The notes under the pieces were generated by a model that made no database searches, was not told the DNA's origin, and saw only the letters and a program-made list of their open reading frames with translations. Both the position numbers and the translations under genes were made by a program. Positions 1-12,682 of a stretch of 64,000 nucleotides of DNA are shown here, piece after piece. Position 1 is the stretch's first letter. Every line of letters starts with the position of its first letter. The DNA is from Colias croceus (taxonomy: Eukaryota > Arthropoda > Insecta > Lepidoptera > Pieridae), in assembly GCF_905220415.1 (NCBI RefSeq), contig NC_059549.1, forward strand, positions 2,728,001 through 2,792,000. The letters run 5' to 3'.

Positions 1-3000
1 ATCGCGCGTGCCAAACTTGACCTTATAGTCATCTCAGTCCAATGACGATAACCACCTACTCAGATCCCAGCGGGATATAAGGACCTTTACTCTATATTTT
101 CGGAATTTTTCAACACTCCATCTGAATGACAATAAGGTTCGTTTTCGCTTAACGCGAGCTAGCCACGGAATTGAGTTGTCATAAAAGGGAACATGACTTG
201 GGCAACACGGTGTGATCGTGATTCTGTATAAGCATGTGCAAGTTAAAATAGCCTTCTGATATGAATAAAGGTCGGTTACGATTTTGTAAGGAGTTGCTTT
301 CGTTCAATACAATGTTACTTAACGTATCGAAATCGACGGTACGTAACTACGAGTCTACGAATGTAAATAACGTCGATGCTTAAGTGCAAAGCAAAATATG
401 TAATTATATTAAAAAAAAAAACTTTACATTTAAATTATTATAGTAAAATTGCGTATCATCGTGATAATAATAAATATGTTATTACAATTAATTAACTATA
501 GTTAAATATTAATGAAAACGTTAATTTTCTTAGCAGCTATTGCTTATGTGAAGAAATATTAACATATTTCAGGCAACTAACGATGCACCTATATAATAGA
601 TATCGTATTGGTTTTTGTATGCATAGAAAAGCGAGAGATAAAGTTGTTTATTTTTACTATTATTTAGTTTAAATGGTTCCACTTCTCATGAAACCGTAAC
701 GTATTGCAAACCGCTTTCAAAACATACAGCATTCAACTAAAAATCACAATTCCGAAAAACAAAGTCGACAAATTCGAGTTTCATACTTTTGTTCTGTGTG
801 CATTGAAATGGGCTTTCATTTATTTAATAGTTTTAAAGAATGGTCTATTTGACAATTGTTAGGCTGGTAGAGAATATAGTGTGTCGTTTTTGATTGAAAT
901 TTAAAGTAACAATAGACTTAATTTCAGGTGATTAAGAAAATTCTGAATTTGTGCTCTTTCTATATAATAATGAACCTATTTTTGATGGGATTACTTTAAA
1001 AAAAATCGATGTAATTCAAATAGTCAAGACATCTATAAGCTCTGAAAGAAAATAACTTATATTCTTTCATTTTACTTTATAAATAATTTTCACCTCGGTA
1101 CAAGCTAACGCCTAATCTTTAAACGAATCTATTTAGAATAAACATAAATCCAAGAACAGAAAAACAATATTTCGCTCCAAACCTTTAGTACCTTATTGTT
1201 AAATAATACCCAAGAAGCTTCTTCACATGTTTAAAGGAAATAAAACTTGTAAACGTCAGTACTTCTTCGAAACGTAATAAAGTAGTCGATGGTGAGGAAT
1301 CATTCGCTGACTTGATAGCAAATTATATTTCGTGCGCCATTTTTAACGTTCCTTTATGCTGATGTGAATATGGTGCATTCTGATTCATGTCTTTTGTGAT
1401 ATTTTCACGTGAACGCACTTTATGAGCTCTTAAACGGAAATGTATGATGGAATTTTTTCAGAATTGTTGACGTTTTACCGGTTACTAGAGTAAGAAGAGG
1501 CGCGGGCGTAATACCATTTTTTTAACTATTTTATGTACCATTACAAAGTTTACAATGATTATGATATTAAATCAAAAGGTAAACATGCATAGTACATTTT
1601 ATAACACATAGAATGATGAAGATCTATTTATTTTGTAGGTATCTGCTTCTAAAACAAGTATGAAAATAAGTATTTTTATAATCATGTTTAATGTAGTGTT
1701 ACAATGTTTCGTAAAAAGTATTTCTGTACTGAATGTAGGTACTAACTACAGGGAATGAAAATACAAGGCTTATCACCCAGTAATTTCGCACTGTTTCAAA
1801 TGGACCAGCCCGGGGCAGTCTCATCACATCCGCAGACAACTATGAGTCAAACAAGACAACTAGTCTCGAATACTGAATAGTTTGATAAGGGTTGGATTGC
1901 GTGTAGACATAGAAAGTGGCGTAATGGCTATTGCTATTACATAATCGTATTCCTACCTACTATAAATTGTAGCTTAAAAACGTGTTAGGTCATTTTATAA
2001 ATTGGGTACAGTTAGTTGATTGTAATAAATCTTAATTGTCTTCATTTTAAAATTTGTACTCATGTAAGTATACATAATTCTTCTAAAAAGCTCAGTCAAT
2101 AGCATGTATATAGTTTATGTATCAACTTCTAAAGTACACATGAAGAACTCTTTCTATCAATAAAAATAACAAATTATACTGATTTTATAAAAAGAAGACA
2201 TCATAATAATCTTAAAATGATGTGACATCTCTTCTGTAATTTAACAGTACATAAATATCAAGATAAAATAGCAATGTACAATTTATTCCTTCAATTTCCA
2301 TTACAACACGTAGTTGGGTAAATGTTTGATGTTATTTATGTCTTCAGTGCTGGCTTATGAATGATAATTTGAATGAGAGATATATCTCATTTGGTGATAT
2401 TGCTCACCCACTGTCCACGGAGTAATATATTTTATGCTAATATAATCCGGGGGTGAGATTATTACTACCTTTGTATCTGCGAAGAAACTAAGGTAACAAG
2501 ATGTTTATTTTATTAACGGTAGACATTTCGGAATTTTGGATACATCTGTGGAATATAGATTGTTTTACATATTATTATATGAGTCAATCTAGAAATTTTC
2601 CATCATATTATATTTTTTATAATGAAATGAAGAATAACATTTTAAAAGATTGTAAGTTTTTAGTCTGAGTCGCTAATTAGGGATATAAAGATAGTTTTGA
2701 AATTATATCAATAAATATTGTTATGACGTGCAGGTAAGCTGTTTTTTTGTAATGATATTTCGTTATTTATACTTTAAATTATTAATAGTACAGCGTTTAC
2801 CAATGTAGCAAATATAATTATGTCCATTCTACGTTAAAATCTACAGGGACATAGGCTGTAGCTAGTTTTAAGTTGAATTAATTTTACTACGATTTTGTGC
2901 GAAAGTTCTTTATAGAAAGAAAGTTCAACTTGGAAAATTTGATTACTCCTATAGACACCGGGAGAATAAAATTGTTCAGGCCTGCGTAGACTTCTTATAT

Positions 3001-5022
3001 AATTGGCAACGTAACCTTGTTATAATATATAGATATTTGTACTACTACTTATATACTTATTCGGCAAAACTATTAATTTTACAAAAAATAACGTTCCTGG
3101 ATGTTAAATTGTTGGTCAGTGGTCACATTTGACGAAAAGGATAGTGATTTGTAAAAGAACAAATAATTTAGAAAGCACAGATTCCATTACGTTCTCATTT
3201 CGACGAATAACGGGTGCATTATGCGAACTATTCACATCGTATATCTGTTTTATAAACAAAGAGACGCCAAGATATTTTTATTAAATTCCTACAGAGGCCA
3301 TTTCGACGCGTTGGCTGTACTATGTAAAACGGTTGCATTCATTGCACTAGCACCAGACGCATATTGCTGATCCTCTGTATTTATTATAACGATCCATTTT
3401 ATTATTATTACGTACGAACAATGCGTCCTGCGAGCTAAAACTTGCCTAATTGTTGCTAAAATTGCTGTGCAAGCAATTAGCGTAGTTACGGTTTTAGTGC
3501 TATTCGTAGTTAATTTAAAAAACGTTAACAGCTTTTTTTCGCGGTGCGAATGTTAGTTTTGTGAAAATAGTTTTATAATATGCCATCTACCCGTATCAAG
3601 CCCGTATCACGCACATTTTATATTTTTGAAAACTATTTTAAGTCGCTTATTATTTAAATCTTAATCAATGAGCTATTTAAAAATTTATACTTGAACACGC
3701 TTTTAAACGTATACAATAAAACATCAAAAAAGGGCCATATTTATTCCCATACAATATATTATTATAATGTAGATACTATTTAAATATTTATTTTCAAATT
3801 ATAATTAAATTTAATCCAATACAAGCTTAAAAGCTTTCAGTCACATTACAATTATAATCCACTCTCCAACTCAAGTATTTATAATCAAAATACGCAATGT
3901 GCACAACCCACCGTACCAAATTCCATTATCCAAACAAACTTATTACCACCTTTCTTATAAAAATACAATGGCTCCTGATTTTCTGGCTAGTTGAACAAAT
4001 ATCTATTTCAACTTTACCAAGGTCCCAGAAAAAATGGGCAGATGTTGACATCAGGACGAGAGCTTGAACAAATGAAGGCGGACAGTCTTTTGTTAGCCAA
4101 CTATCTATTCAAAATATTCTTCGAATTACAGAATGTTTAGCTATTTGTTAAAGTCCCATTAAGTTCTGTCACTTCAATATTGAACGAACTAGGTTACACG
4201 GGAAACGGTGCAGACGATTTTAGACCTTATGTCTCAAAGAATAGCAATACATTTGATTTTGTTGTTAACTTTGTCGTCTTGTAATTGTCGTCCAACGCAA
4301 CAGAGACGTTTGCAGTTTGAATAAGTCGTCGATAAATTAAATTCGTTTCCGCCACGTGATTTCTAAAGATGTCTCAATTTGTTTTCTGTTAGACACAAAG
4401 AATTGCTTTCAGTTCTTTTGCTCCTTTGAGATTTCCAATTTAATTATCCGTGAGCAATCTAAAAAATTAAACGATATACGATAGCTATCGAATTTTATCG
4501 TACGTTTGACAATAATTGTATGTATAACTATTTTATGCGTTACTTTATATATAATTTTAACTGTATAATAAAATAGAGCATATTATTATCTGTCACCTAG
4601 GTGATAGATAGTTGGCTACTAAAAAATTTGTAACAACAACAGACAAATTACGAAACATTTGTACATACCATCAAATATCGATTTCAATCAAAAACCTGCC
4701 TATGTCAGTCAAGAAAAAACACTTAAACGCTCTCTAGCAACCGAACAATGTCAATACCGATAAAAGTATTTATTCTGGGTCTTACAAAGATCAGTGTAAA
4801 CACTCGGATACGCCCACAACCGCTTACCATATTGATACATGTTGTGATTTAGAAGTAGCATTGCTACACGGAAGTGTTTCCCAGGCTAACACAATGATGG
4901 TAAGCATTGTTTTGTTAATATGGTCAGCGTAACTTTACATATTTAATGTTTGAATTGTTACTTGAAATGTCGTAATATATCTTGGGATACGTAAAATGGT
5001 ATAGTTATAGGTTTCATTTTTT
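1..5022. other. Unique AT-rich DNA, no gene recognised
   Basis: No frame in these 5 kb encodes a recognisable domain, and no splice-flanked coding pattern was seen. The stretch is mostly low-complexity A+T. A few more complex blocks (about 1-330, 1770-1880 and 3180-3480) have near-balanced base composition and could be regulatory, but nothing in the sequence alone proves it. A 12-bp perfect palindrome, CGATAGCTATCG, lies near 4480, and TCACCTAGGTGA lies near 4595. This looks like intergenic or intronic DNA. Confidence 0.6.
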
Positions 5023-5230
5023 TGAAGTGAAACTTCTTTATCGGGGTTTGAAAAAAATTTTGGTGTAACATTCGTTACGCGTGAAATTTTTCCGTTACGC
5101 GCCCTCTTTTTCTTATCCCTACCACGCGTGATTCGACGAACGTATTTCTGTGAAGATGCATATAGTAAATTATTTTTTGACAAATAAGGTCATAAAGAAG
5201 TTTCACTTCTTACGTGTGTCAGACGCACAC
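5023..5230 (+). repeat. Inverted-repeat element ending in a hairpin, copy A
   Basis: The left end TGAAGTGAAACTTCTTTA (5023-5040) is the reverse complement of TAAAGAAGTTTCACTTCT at 5193-5210 apart from the last base. Each end is itself a small hairpin (GAAGT-GAA-ACTTC). Immediately outside the right end is a second hairpin, GTGTG...CACAC (5214-5230), followed by a T tract. Related copies with the same order lie at 23485 and 33349. A subterminal inverted repeat plus a 3-prime stem-loop is the architecture described for non-autonomous Helentrons (HINE/DINE-1). That assignment is inference, and a MITE of another class is possible. A minus-strand open frame over this copy has no recognisable domain. 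Confidence 0.6.
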
Positions 5231-6459
5231 ATTTTTTTTTCTTTACAATATAGCTTAGACAGCGGCTTCACTTGCGTGTTCTACGGGCGGTAAGGTAAGA
5301 TACCAAGTATTTTATACTCGCATAGAACATTAATTCAGCTTATTCAAATGAAAAGCTCACATTCTAGCCGAAATTTTCTATTTTACAATATAAGCAGGAT
5401 TTAAGCACAATGTGATCCTGTTTGATATAATTGAATTCCTTATACAAAAGAAAATATTCCTTAGTGTCCTTTCAAAAAATCGGATTCGGAATTTAGCTCA
5501 GCGTTCGTGTCCATACTTGGAATATTCTAGATATATTTGTTTCCAAACAACGTTCACCCGAAACAACTGATCGAGATTTTGAAGTGGATCGTTTCAAAAA
5601 GCGATGTCTGTCGAATTTCACGTGCAATTTACGTTGAAAAGCCTTTGAGCCGTGGCTAATGTTTTCGCTAAGCGATTCGTTCAAGTTTCGAGACAAGGAG
5701 GGCGTTTGTTTTTAGCAAATTGCTGCCTCTTACCGCCTCGAGTGTTCGGGTGCCGTTAAATTCATTGTGGTCTGTAATAGCGAATTGACTATTCGATATG
5801 GTCGTTGTTGTGAACTACGTTCTCTGATATTTGTTGAGTATTGGGAATACTCAACAAATATCAGAGAAAAGTGTGTTATTTCGGTGAATAAATTGAAAAA
5901 CAAATTTGCAAACTCTCGAATGTATTAAATTTAAGCATTATAATATTGAATTTGCGATATATTAGCATAACTGTATTAAATGAGGGATATATGTGCCATT
6001 TAAGAATAACATTTTCCCATATTTTTCACCAGGTTATATAGCTGTCAACCACCTTCGCGATTTGATTAAACGCTTGTTACTTCTTTTTATTAAACATATT
6101 CTATGTTAAAGAAAAAAAATATTAAAATTAAATTACTAACACTACCCTAACGAGCTGCCAAACTATTTCGTCATTGGAAACGATAAAAGCTAAATAAATC
6201 CCAAAATATATGGATGTCGCTTCCTGTATTGTGTTACCGCTCAATCAGCCCGTCTTTGTTCGATTGATGACTACGGGGAACCGCGGATTGTATGAAAACA
6301 ACCGTTTCAGGACAAACATACGCGGAAATGAAGTCTTTTGTATACAATAAAATGATAGTTTAGTTTAGTTTTCAAATGCGTTTTGCCTATTTGGTAAAAA
6401 TAAAACTAGTTTATATTGAATTTGATTTTAAGTTGACGTTGTCTCGGTTTAAATAATAT
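5231..6459. other. No gene recognised; contains one perfect hairpin
   Basis: AT-rich DNA without a supportable coding region. The block 5490-5770 is more balanced in composition and carries short open frames on the minus strand without recognisable domains. The perfect palindrome at 5821-5867 is listed separately. Confidence 0.5.
5821..5867. repeat. Perfect 22-bp stem, 3-nt loop palindrome
   Basis: TCTCTGATATTTGTTGAGTATT (5821-5842) is followed by GGG and then by its exact reverse complement at 5846-5867. A stem this long with no mismatch is unlikely by chance and unlikely to be old. It could be a small foldback element, a palindromic duplication or an assembly artefact. The loop is too short for an ordinary microRNA precursor. 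Confidence 0.8.
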
Positions 6460-6630
6460 TCTCTATAGATACTAATATTATGAAGTAAGAAAGTCTGTTT
6501 GATTGGTTTCATTATTTAGATGTTATATATGCCATTTACCTACTTATCGAGGAAGGCTATAGACTATATAAATCATCACGCTTACGCTAATTGGAAAACA
6601 AATGCGCGTGAAACCACGGAGCACAGCTAG
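6460..6630 (+). mobile_element. Short non-autonomous Helitron, degenerate
   Basis: It begins TCTCTATAGATACTAATATT and ends in AGCACAGCTAG, the CTAG terminus at 6627-6630. The body carries the family core TATCGAGGAAGGCTATAGAC and a GGTT...CGTGAAACCACGG segment. The copies at 37565 and 9131 (both minus) belong to the same family. The terminal TC and CTRR with a hairpin just upstream define Helitrons. No Rep or helicase coding remains, so it would need enzymes supplied in trans. Confidence 0.65.
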
Positions 6631-9130
6631 ATACTAGCAATTGAACAGATAAAATTATATTAGATTTTCTTCGCAGGCACCCGTTTCTTATATTTTACGT
6701 GATAAATACCTTACGTTAAAATAGAGTTTAGTAACTTTAATTACACTTTATGTCGTATTGTACCCGCAAGGTAACATAAATCAAACACACATGTTAACTA
6801 CGTTTTATTTTCACAACCAAACTCGGTTTTATCTGAAAAACTCCTCGCGTCAATTGCTTATACAGCTATACAGATCGTAACTGTCACATAAAATGATTTA
6901 TTTTATCTCTTACTGAGAATTTACCACTTTCATATAGACAAATCACACCTATAGTACCTAATAAGGCATGATTCAGTACATTTATTATTACTTAGAATAA
7001 ATTGATTCACAATTTTACTGCATATTAAAGTAGTTAGAAATCTCATTCGACTCCCTACTGTTTTGTAAACGACGTAGCAATGTTCAATTCAATAAAATGT
7101 ATACCTATTCGAAAAAGTATTTTTTGTATAAATTAGATTGACTTCTTAACAGTACTAACATTGTTTACAAATAATTTATATGCATTTTTTTGTATAATTT
7201 ATAAAGTAGAAACAAAAAGAAGAGCTACAAATTTTTTAATTGACTGATGTAAAAAAAATATTAATTTTAGTATTTTTTAACACTAAAAATTTCGATACAT
7301 ACTGATAAATACTTGATATATACATTTAGATATCTACATAAAACAAGGCACTATAATGCGTAGAGTATATATTTTTTTCATACATGACGTCGTATATTTT
7401 GGTCGTCGAAAATCTAATTTAGAGATTGTTATTTAAATTACTTCAAAAATAATTATCTGAGTAATTCATTATTCAGTCTGTAATTTGTATATGTTCATAT
7501 TATGTATTATTTAATTACTTGTTTTTACACATCAATTAGCAGTGACAAAGTAACTGATAGACGCGGCACACGGCAGCCGAGTAATTAATTTATGCATAAT
7601 ACTGTCTCAGTGACCAGCCTTCAATCAAACTTGGATGTAAATCAATTTGAGCTTATCAGATTCTTCTTAGTATTGGTTCAAAGAATATGTATGTGTAGAT
7701 GGTATATATTATGATGTTGCAATATTTCTAAAAATTAAATACTTGCCAATTTATTCACACATATTTTAATTTTTACAGATTAAAACTGAAATGGCTTTAA
7801 GGAATATTGATAGTAAAGTCTAATTGGAAACCTATACAAAAATTTCTTGTTAAAATTGCATTCCATTTACATATAGACCGTACTTGATATGTTATTATGT
7901 TATGAAATAATTTTTTTAGATGGGACATTTCTAAGTTTTATTATTGCTTAGTACAAATCGTTTCAGAAATAAAAAATATACGCTTAATTATTTGAAAATA
8001 TATTACTAGATCTATTAAAGGTATTTGTTTTTAATTGCATTTCATTTACAGCTTACGTTGTTTGTTTTAAAATATTTTGTGTTCGTTTTTACAATATTTT
8101 TAAAAACGAACACTTAAAAACCAACGCGTCCATAAAATATTCTTTGAAGAATACCATTACTTCTCTAAATACAATCCATTAAAAGCGTCGATTGGGTTCG
8201 ATTTTATCGAAAAAATCCGACAGACTAAAATATTTTTATAACCTTCATGAGGATTGACGAGCCTCGCAAAAAATAAGATAGGATTTACTTATACATTGAG
8301 AAATTGAGAACATCCTGGTTCTAGGAAAATTTATTTGTAACATAAGATATTATACAGATTGAATATAAATGAACACTGTCATGTAATTTTATTATTTTGT
8401 TTTTGTTGTAACTAAACCTACGCGTGAATAAATATAATTTGGTACATGATATTGGGCTTAGTTCGAACTTTACATTTTGATAAATTAATTATTAAATATT
8501 TCGATAAAAATACAACCGTATAGATAAAAACATCGCAACAAAATTTCTCCTAATTGTGTTGTCTTGATGTTCAGACTAGGTTATAACCTATATGATTTTA
8601 TTTCTTCATTCGCACAGTTCAAAGAAATTGACTTATATTAAATAAAGTGCAGCATAAAATGCATTAATACAAGAAGACCTTATCAGGCTAAGATGAACAC
8701 AAATGAATTTATGTCTTTTAAACGTTCAAAGAATTAACAGAGAAATGTTAGACCTTAACGCGCGATCATAAATTGCGCGCGAAATTATTTTATCGCCCAT
8801 AACGTTTCAAACTGTCTACTCTCAATTCGAACTTATTAAAACTGTCATTTGCAATCCGAGGAATGCAATTCACAATGATTTGCACCCATTAAACGTCCGT
8901 GTCTAGACAGAAAATTCCTCTCCATTGCGCAATTCATCAGGCGACAAATAATTTGGGACGTCAATTTTGACGTAAAAATCTGTTATGAAGTGAATCTGTG
9001 TTTACGTCCCTGTTTTTTTACCTACCTATTTGGTTTACAAAATAATCGTTAAGAGTTCCACAAGCCTTGCTTGAATTCGATTTTCTATGCTATAAAATTC
9101 TGTATTTACCGATGAATGTAAAAAATTAGC
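6631..9130. other. No gene recognised
   Basis: AT-rich DNA with no supportable coding frame. It contains one hairpin (8079-8113, listed separately). The segment 8750-8990 has higher complexity than its surroundings but no identified motif. Confidence 0.55.
8079..8113. repeat. 13-bp stem hairpin
   Basis: GTGTTCGTTTTTA (8079-8091) pairs perfectly with TAAAAACGAACAC (8101-8113) across a 9-nt AT loop. It is a small palindrome of unknown role. No flanking duplication was seen. Confidence 0.7.
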
Positions 9131-9290
9131 TGTGCCCCGAAGTTTTATTCACAGTTTCCATTCCTATTGGTCTTAGCGTGAGGATCTAACAGTGAAATAA
9201 TTTTTCAAATCGGACCCGTTATTCCTGAGCTTAGCGCGTGCACTCAAACCATCAAACAAACCAACTCTCAGCTTTATAATTCGTACATGT
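9131..9290 (-). mobile_element. Decayed Helitron copy
   Basis: The minus strand carries the same body as the element at 37565: a GGTCTTAGCG core, a segment that on the plus strand reads AAATCGGACC, and a stretch with AACAAACCAACTCTC near its 5-prime side. The CTAG end is no longer intact, so the 3-prime boundary is approximate. No coding potential. Confidence 0.5.
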
Positions 9291-9796
9291 ATTTATAAAG
9301 ATAAGAGCAACTTAATTTAAATAAATGTTCCGGCTTTTTTCTAATATTCAATATCACACGAAGAATTATAATAAAAGCTTTGCACGGAAAATTTTAATGT
9401 GATGAAAATTTAAAAATTATACATGTAATCAGTAATGGCGCTCTATCTCTGCAAATATCGCTTACCATCAGGCGAACAACCAGCTCAAGCAAAGTAGACT
9501 AGCCTAATGTACAGAAATCCTTATATTTTATTATCATTTTCATGTGTGGTAAAACTTAGCTACGAAGTAATAAAAAATTTCAACCGTTTAAAATATTAAT
9601 CTTTTACGTTTGATGGATTACGGGGCGTTTATTTTGACGCTAATAGATTTCTTTTGATGACGTTTGGCGATGAAATGCAGTATTGTGGATGACTTGGCAC
9701 TTATATTGGACTTGGGGTGTATTAAGATAATGTATGTCAAATGACATGGATTATCGACGGTTGTATTACGCGACAGTTTCTGCTTTAATTGATTAT

Positions 9797-9846
9797 TTGT
9801 GTTTTGCGTGTGTGTGTATGTGTGCGTGTGCATGTGTGTGTGTGTA
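9797..9846. repeat. GT-rich microsatellite
   Basis: Imperfect (GT)n/(TGTGTG) tract with interspersed A and C, about 50 bp. It produces His/Thr-rich open reading on the minus strand that should not be taken as a gene. Confidence 0.9.
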
Positions 9847-10242
9847 AGAACAAGAGCTTTTATGTTGTAACTACTAGCTACTAGTAACAATAATGTTACT
9901 ACTTTGTCCGCTTTGTATAATTGAAAATTGTCTTTCTAGGATTTCGTAGATGCGTGTATTGAGTATTGACTTTTTATATCGATATCTACTATGAGTAGGT
10001 AGTTAACGTCTGGGTGTCCCCGTAAAATAATTTGTTAACAGGTATAAATGCCTTTTGATAATAATTATTTTCCTTATAGAGACAATAATCTTAAATATAG
10101 CAAAGAAAGAAAGTAATTATTTTGGAATCGGCTGCCACGTGACATAATTAAGGTTACACGAGGAAAATTAAATAATGTAATCCATCTCCTATACCTAATA
10201 ATATCTATATGTACAATAAGATCATCTAATTTATTATTTTTA

Positions 10243-10409
10243 TCTTAATATATATAAATCTCATGTCACAATGTTTGTCCTCAATGGACTCCTAAACCAC
10301 TTAACCGATTATAATAAAATTCGCACACCATGTGCAGTTCGATCCAACTTGAGAGATAGGATAGGTTAAACATGTAGGTACCACGGGCGAAGCCGGGGCG
10401 GACCGCTAG
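10243..10409 (+). mobile_element. Non-autonomous Helitron, 167 bp
   Basis: It starts TCTTAATATATATAAATC after a host A and ends in GACCGCTAG before a host T, the A^T insertion expected of Helitrons. The terminal hairpin ACGGGCGAAGCCGGGGCGG lies just before CTAG. Its first 125 nt match the copy at 42253-42377 with one substitution, but the last about 40 nt belong to a different 3-prime family shared with 25324-25492 and 40915-41036. The near identity to the other copy points to recent movement. No coding sequence. Confidence 0.85.
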
Positions 10410-10475
10410 TTCAATTATAAATCAAATACAGTTGATGATCATTATTTCTAGAATTTTATTATACTATACAATTAC

Positions 10476-10690
10476 TTGACCGCCTCCTTCGTACAGTGGT
10501 TGCCGCGTAAGCGTAACACCGAGGGGTCCTGGATTCGATTCCCGGTGGAGACGAAAAAAAATGTCTCGGTCTGGTAGGACACAGAAAGCTGATCACCTAC
10601 TTGTCCCTAAAGAAAATAGATCAGTGAAACAGATGTATAATGATTTTCCCCTTACCCCACTTGGGGACATGGGACTTCACTTTTATAAAT
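10476..10690 (+). mobile_element. tRNA-derived SINE
   Basis: The head resembles a tRNA gene: an A-box-like segment (about 10494-10512) and a good B box GGATTCGATTCC at 10531-10542, which would serve as an internal RNA polymerase III promoter. The body follows (GTCTCGGTCTGGTAGGACAC) and the copy runs out in CACTTTTATAAATA. A second copy lies reversed at 16552-16775. It encodes no protein and would rely on a LINE reverse transcriptase. The anticodon arm is too degraded to call this a functional tRNA gene. Confidence 0.8.
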
Positions 10691-12265
10691 AGCAGTAAAT
10701 ATGGATACAAAAAACCCATTTCACTAATGTTGATCAAAGATAAGCTTGTAACACTCCACATAACGTTACACGCTTATTTAAACTAGAGCAGTAATTAAAT
10801 ACATTACTGTTTTAATTTAAGCTACCCGGTACTAATCCGATTTCGCTAAGTGGTTCTTGTATGATCTTGATAAAATTCCAATACAAAATAGATGCCGCCG
10901 GCTATCGTAATCGCATCGGCTAGAACTGTCAAACGTTAAGAATGAATATGTTATTACAAATGCTCACACTAGTTCTGTGAGATAATGATCTACAATTGGT
11001 ATTGAGTTCAATGTGCTGTGACATTTTAATTTTCCAAATTTTAAATGATAAGGTCATCTTTATTTTGGTCCTCATGGAAGTTACGGATTTTTTTATTGAA
11101 TTAGAATGGTATTTGTTTAAGTAGAGATTCTATTGTACCTACAATAATTAATATAGTTTGAAAAAAAAACTCGCCTAAATTCATAAAATTATTTTATTGC
11201 CACTGATCCTTTATAAATTAAGTGGATCAAAATCGAGTTTAAAGGAGTCCTTTACATACAAACATGCTTCTTCTAGTATATAAACTTAAAGGAAAAGGAC
11301 AAAAAGCGGGTTAAAGAAAGAAAATCTTTTACATTATTAAGTAGCTGCTTCTGCAAGTTTTTCAATTCTTTATTTCCATTATTTTTAAATCTGTAACGAC
11401 GTCTGGAAAATAAAAGATATTTAAAGCTCGATAAATTCCCCCTTTTGCACCATAAAAACAATAAAACGCACAATTGCGAAAGGAATTTTGCATTTATTGC
11501 AAGCATTTTTTTCCACTGTCTTCCGGAGGAGACGCCATCGGTTCATTAAACATCAAATTATCAACACACTCTACTTTTCGTGCATGCCAAAATAACCACT
11601 AACGGTGTAAAGTGAAGCATGGAATCCTTTGAGATTCTATCAGTTGCAAATAGAGCACTTATTCCCGTGCAGCGTTTCAAGCTTCGGAAATCGTCAGATC
11701 ATAATTCATACAAACATAGCAGAAAATTGACTGCTGATGTGCACGGCATTTTGAACCCTATTTCGATTTGAATAATGCTTCCAATAATACAAACTGACTG
11801 GCAAGAAAATAATTCACCCCACTAAGATTTCAAATGCATAATTGTTTTCATTTAAAGCGGGAAAGAATGCAAAAGGGTGCATTTTTAAAGAGTAATGTTT
11901 TTTTCATATTTCCCTTGCAAAGTTCCACAGTGATTGTGCATGTTTGGCGACACGCATAGCAATGATTATTCACAGTTTTCTGTTTCCGAATAAATTTACA
12001 AACAAACCATCTATTTCATTTCATGTCGTATGTCATGGAATACTAATTTTGAAACAAAGTTAAACATTTTTTTTGGTAAACGTTATGTTTATGTGGGTTT
12101 ATAATATGTGTCACCTTTTTATTAGCTTATTACAGTACTCACTCAAATGCTACTCCGGCTCTTCTCTGTATAACCTGCTTTGCGAACCTTTGGGTAATGG
12201 TAAAACTATGTTATGGCGATTGAAAAGTGCTTCATTAACTGTTATCATGTAATAGTAACTAATCT
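10691..12265. other. No gene recognised
   Basis: AT-rich DNA with short open frames but no recognisable domain. It shows no inverted-repeat pair or tandem array that I could see. Confidence 0.55.
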
Positions 12266-12682
12266 ATAACAAGTGATAACTGCGTTAAAAACAACCGACT
12301 TCAAAGTTGCACTTGCAAAATTTACAAATACCTACAGACAAAAATGCTCATAAAATAAAAACTACTGGGCCTATCCGAATAAAAATTTTATGGGACCAAT
12401 TCGACACCATCCCGCATCGAACAAAAAAGAATCACGTAAATCGGTTCAGAAACCTCGAAGTAATCGGTGTACATACATAAAAAAAAATATACCGGCCGAA
12501 TTGATAACCTCCTCTTTTTTTTTTGAAGTTGGTTAATAATAATAATTTAATGTTATTATGAGATAAATAATTATAGGCAACGTGTTAACGACATTATAAA
12601 ACACAGGTATTGTTTATTTTCTTTTGCATAGAGCAGAGTTATAAAATGTAAAATATGTAATTGTTTTTTACGTATTATAATC
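12266..12682 (-). repeat. Dispersed lepidopteran repeat, copy 1
   Basis: Read on the minus strand this is a near-identical copy of 59934-60352. It includes AACCAACTTC, an A-run, GAGGAGGTTATCAATTCGG and CGGTATATTTTTT, then a stretch with ACACCGATTACTTCGAGG. Both ends of the match (near TAACAAGT and ATAATACGTAAAA) lie at the same points in the two copies, which supports a defined element. I recognise the core as common in Lepidoptera but cannot place it securely in a class. No long open frame. Confidence 0.75.

Noticed and set aside
4935..5183. 82-codon minus-strand open frame rich in Lys/Arg
   Set aside because: It lies almost entirely within the inverted-repeat element copy A and has no recognised domain; the related copies do not keep the frame.
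9618..9890. 90-codon minus-strand frame with His-Thr repeats
   Set aside because: Its most striking part is translation of a GT microsatellite.
10476..10560. Possible tRNA gene
   Set aside because: The A and B boxes are those of a SINE head; the cloverleaf is not intact and a diverged second copy with the same body exists at 16552.
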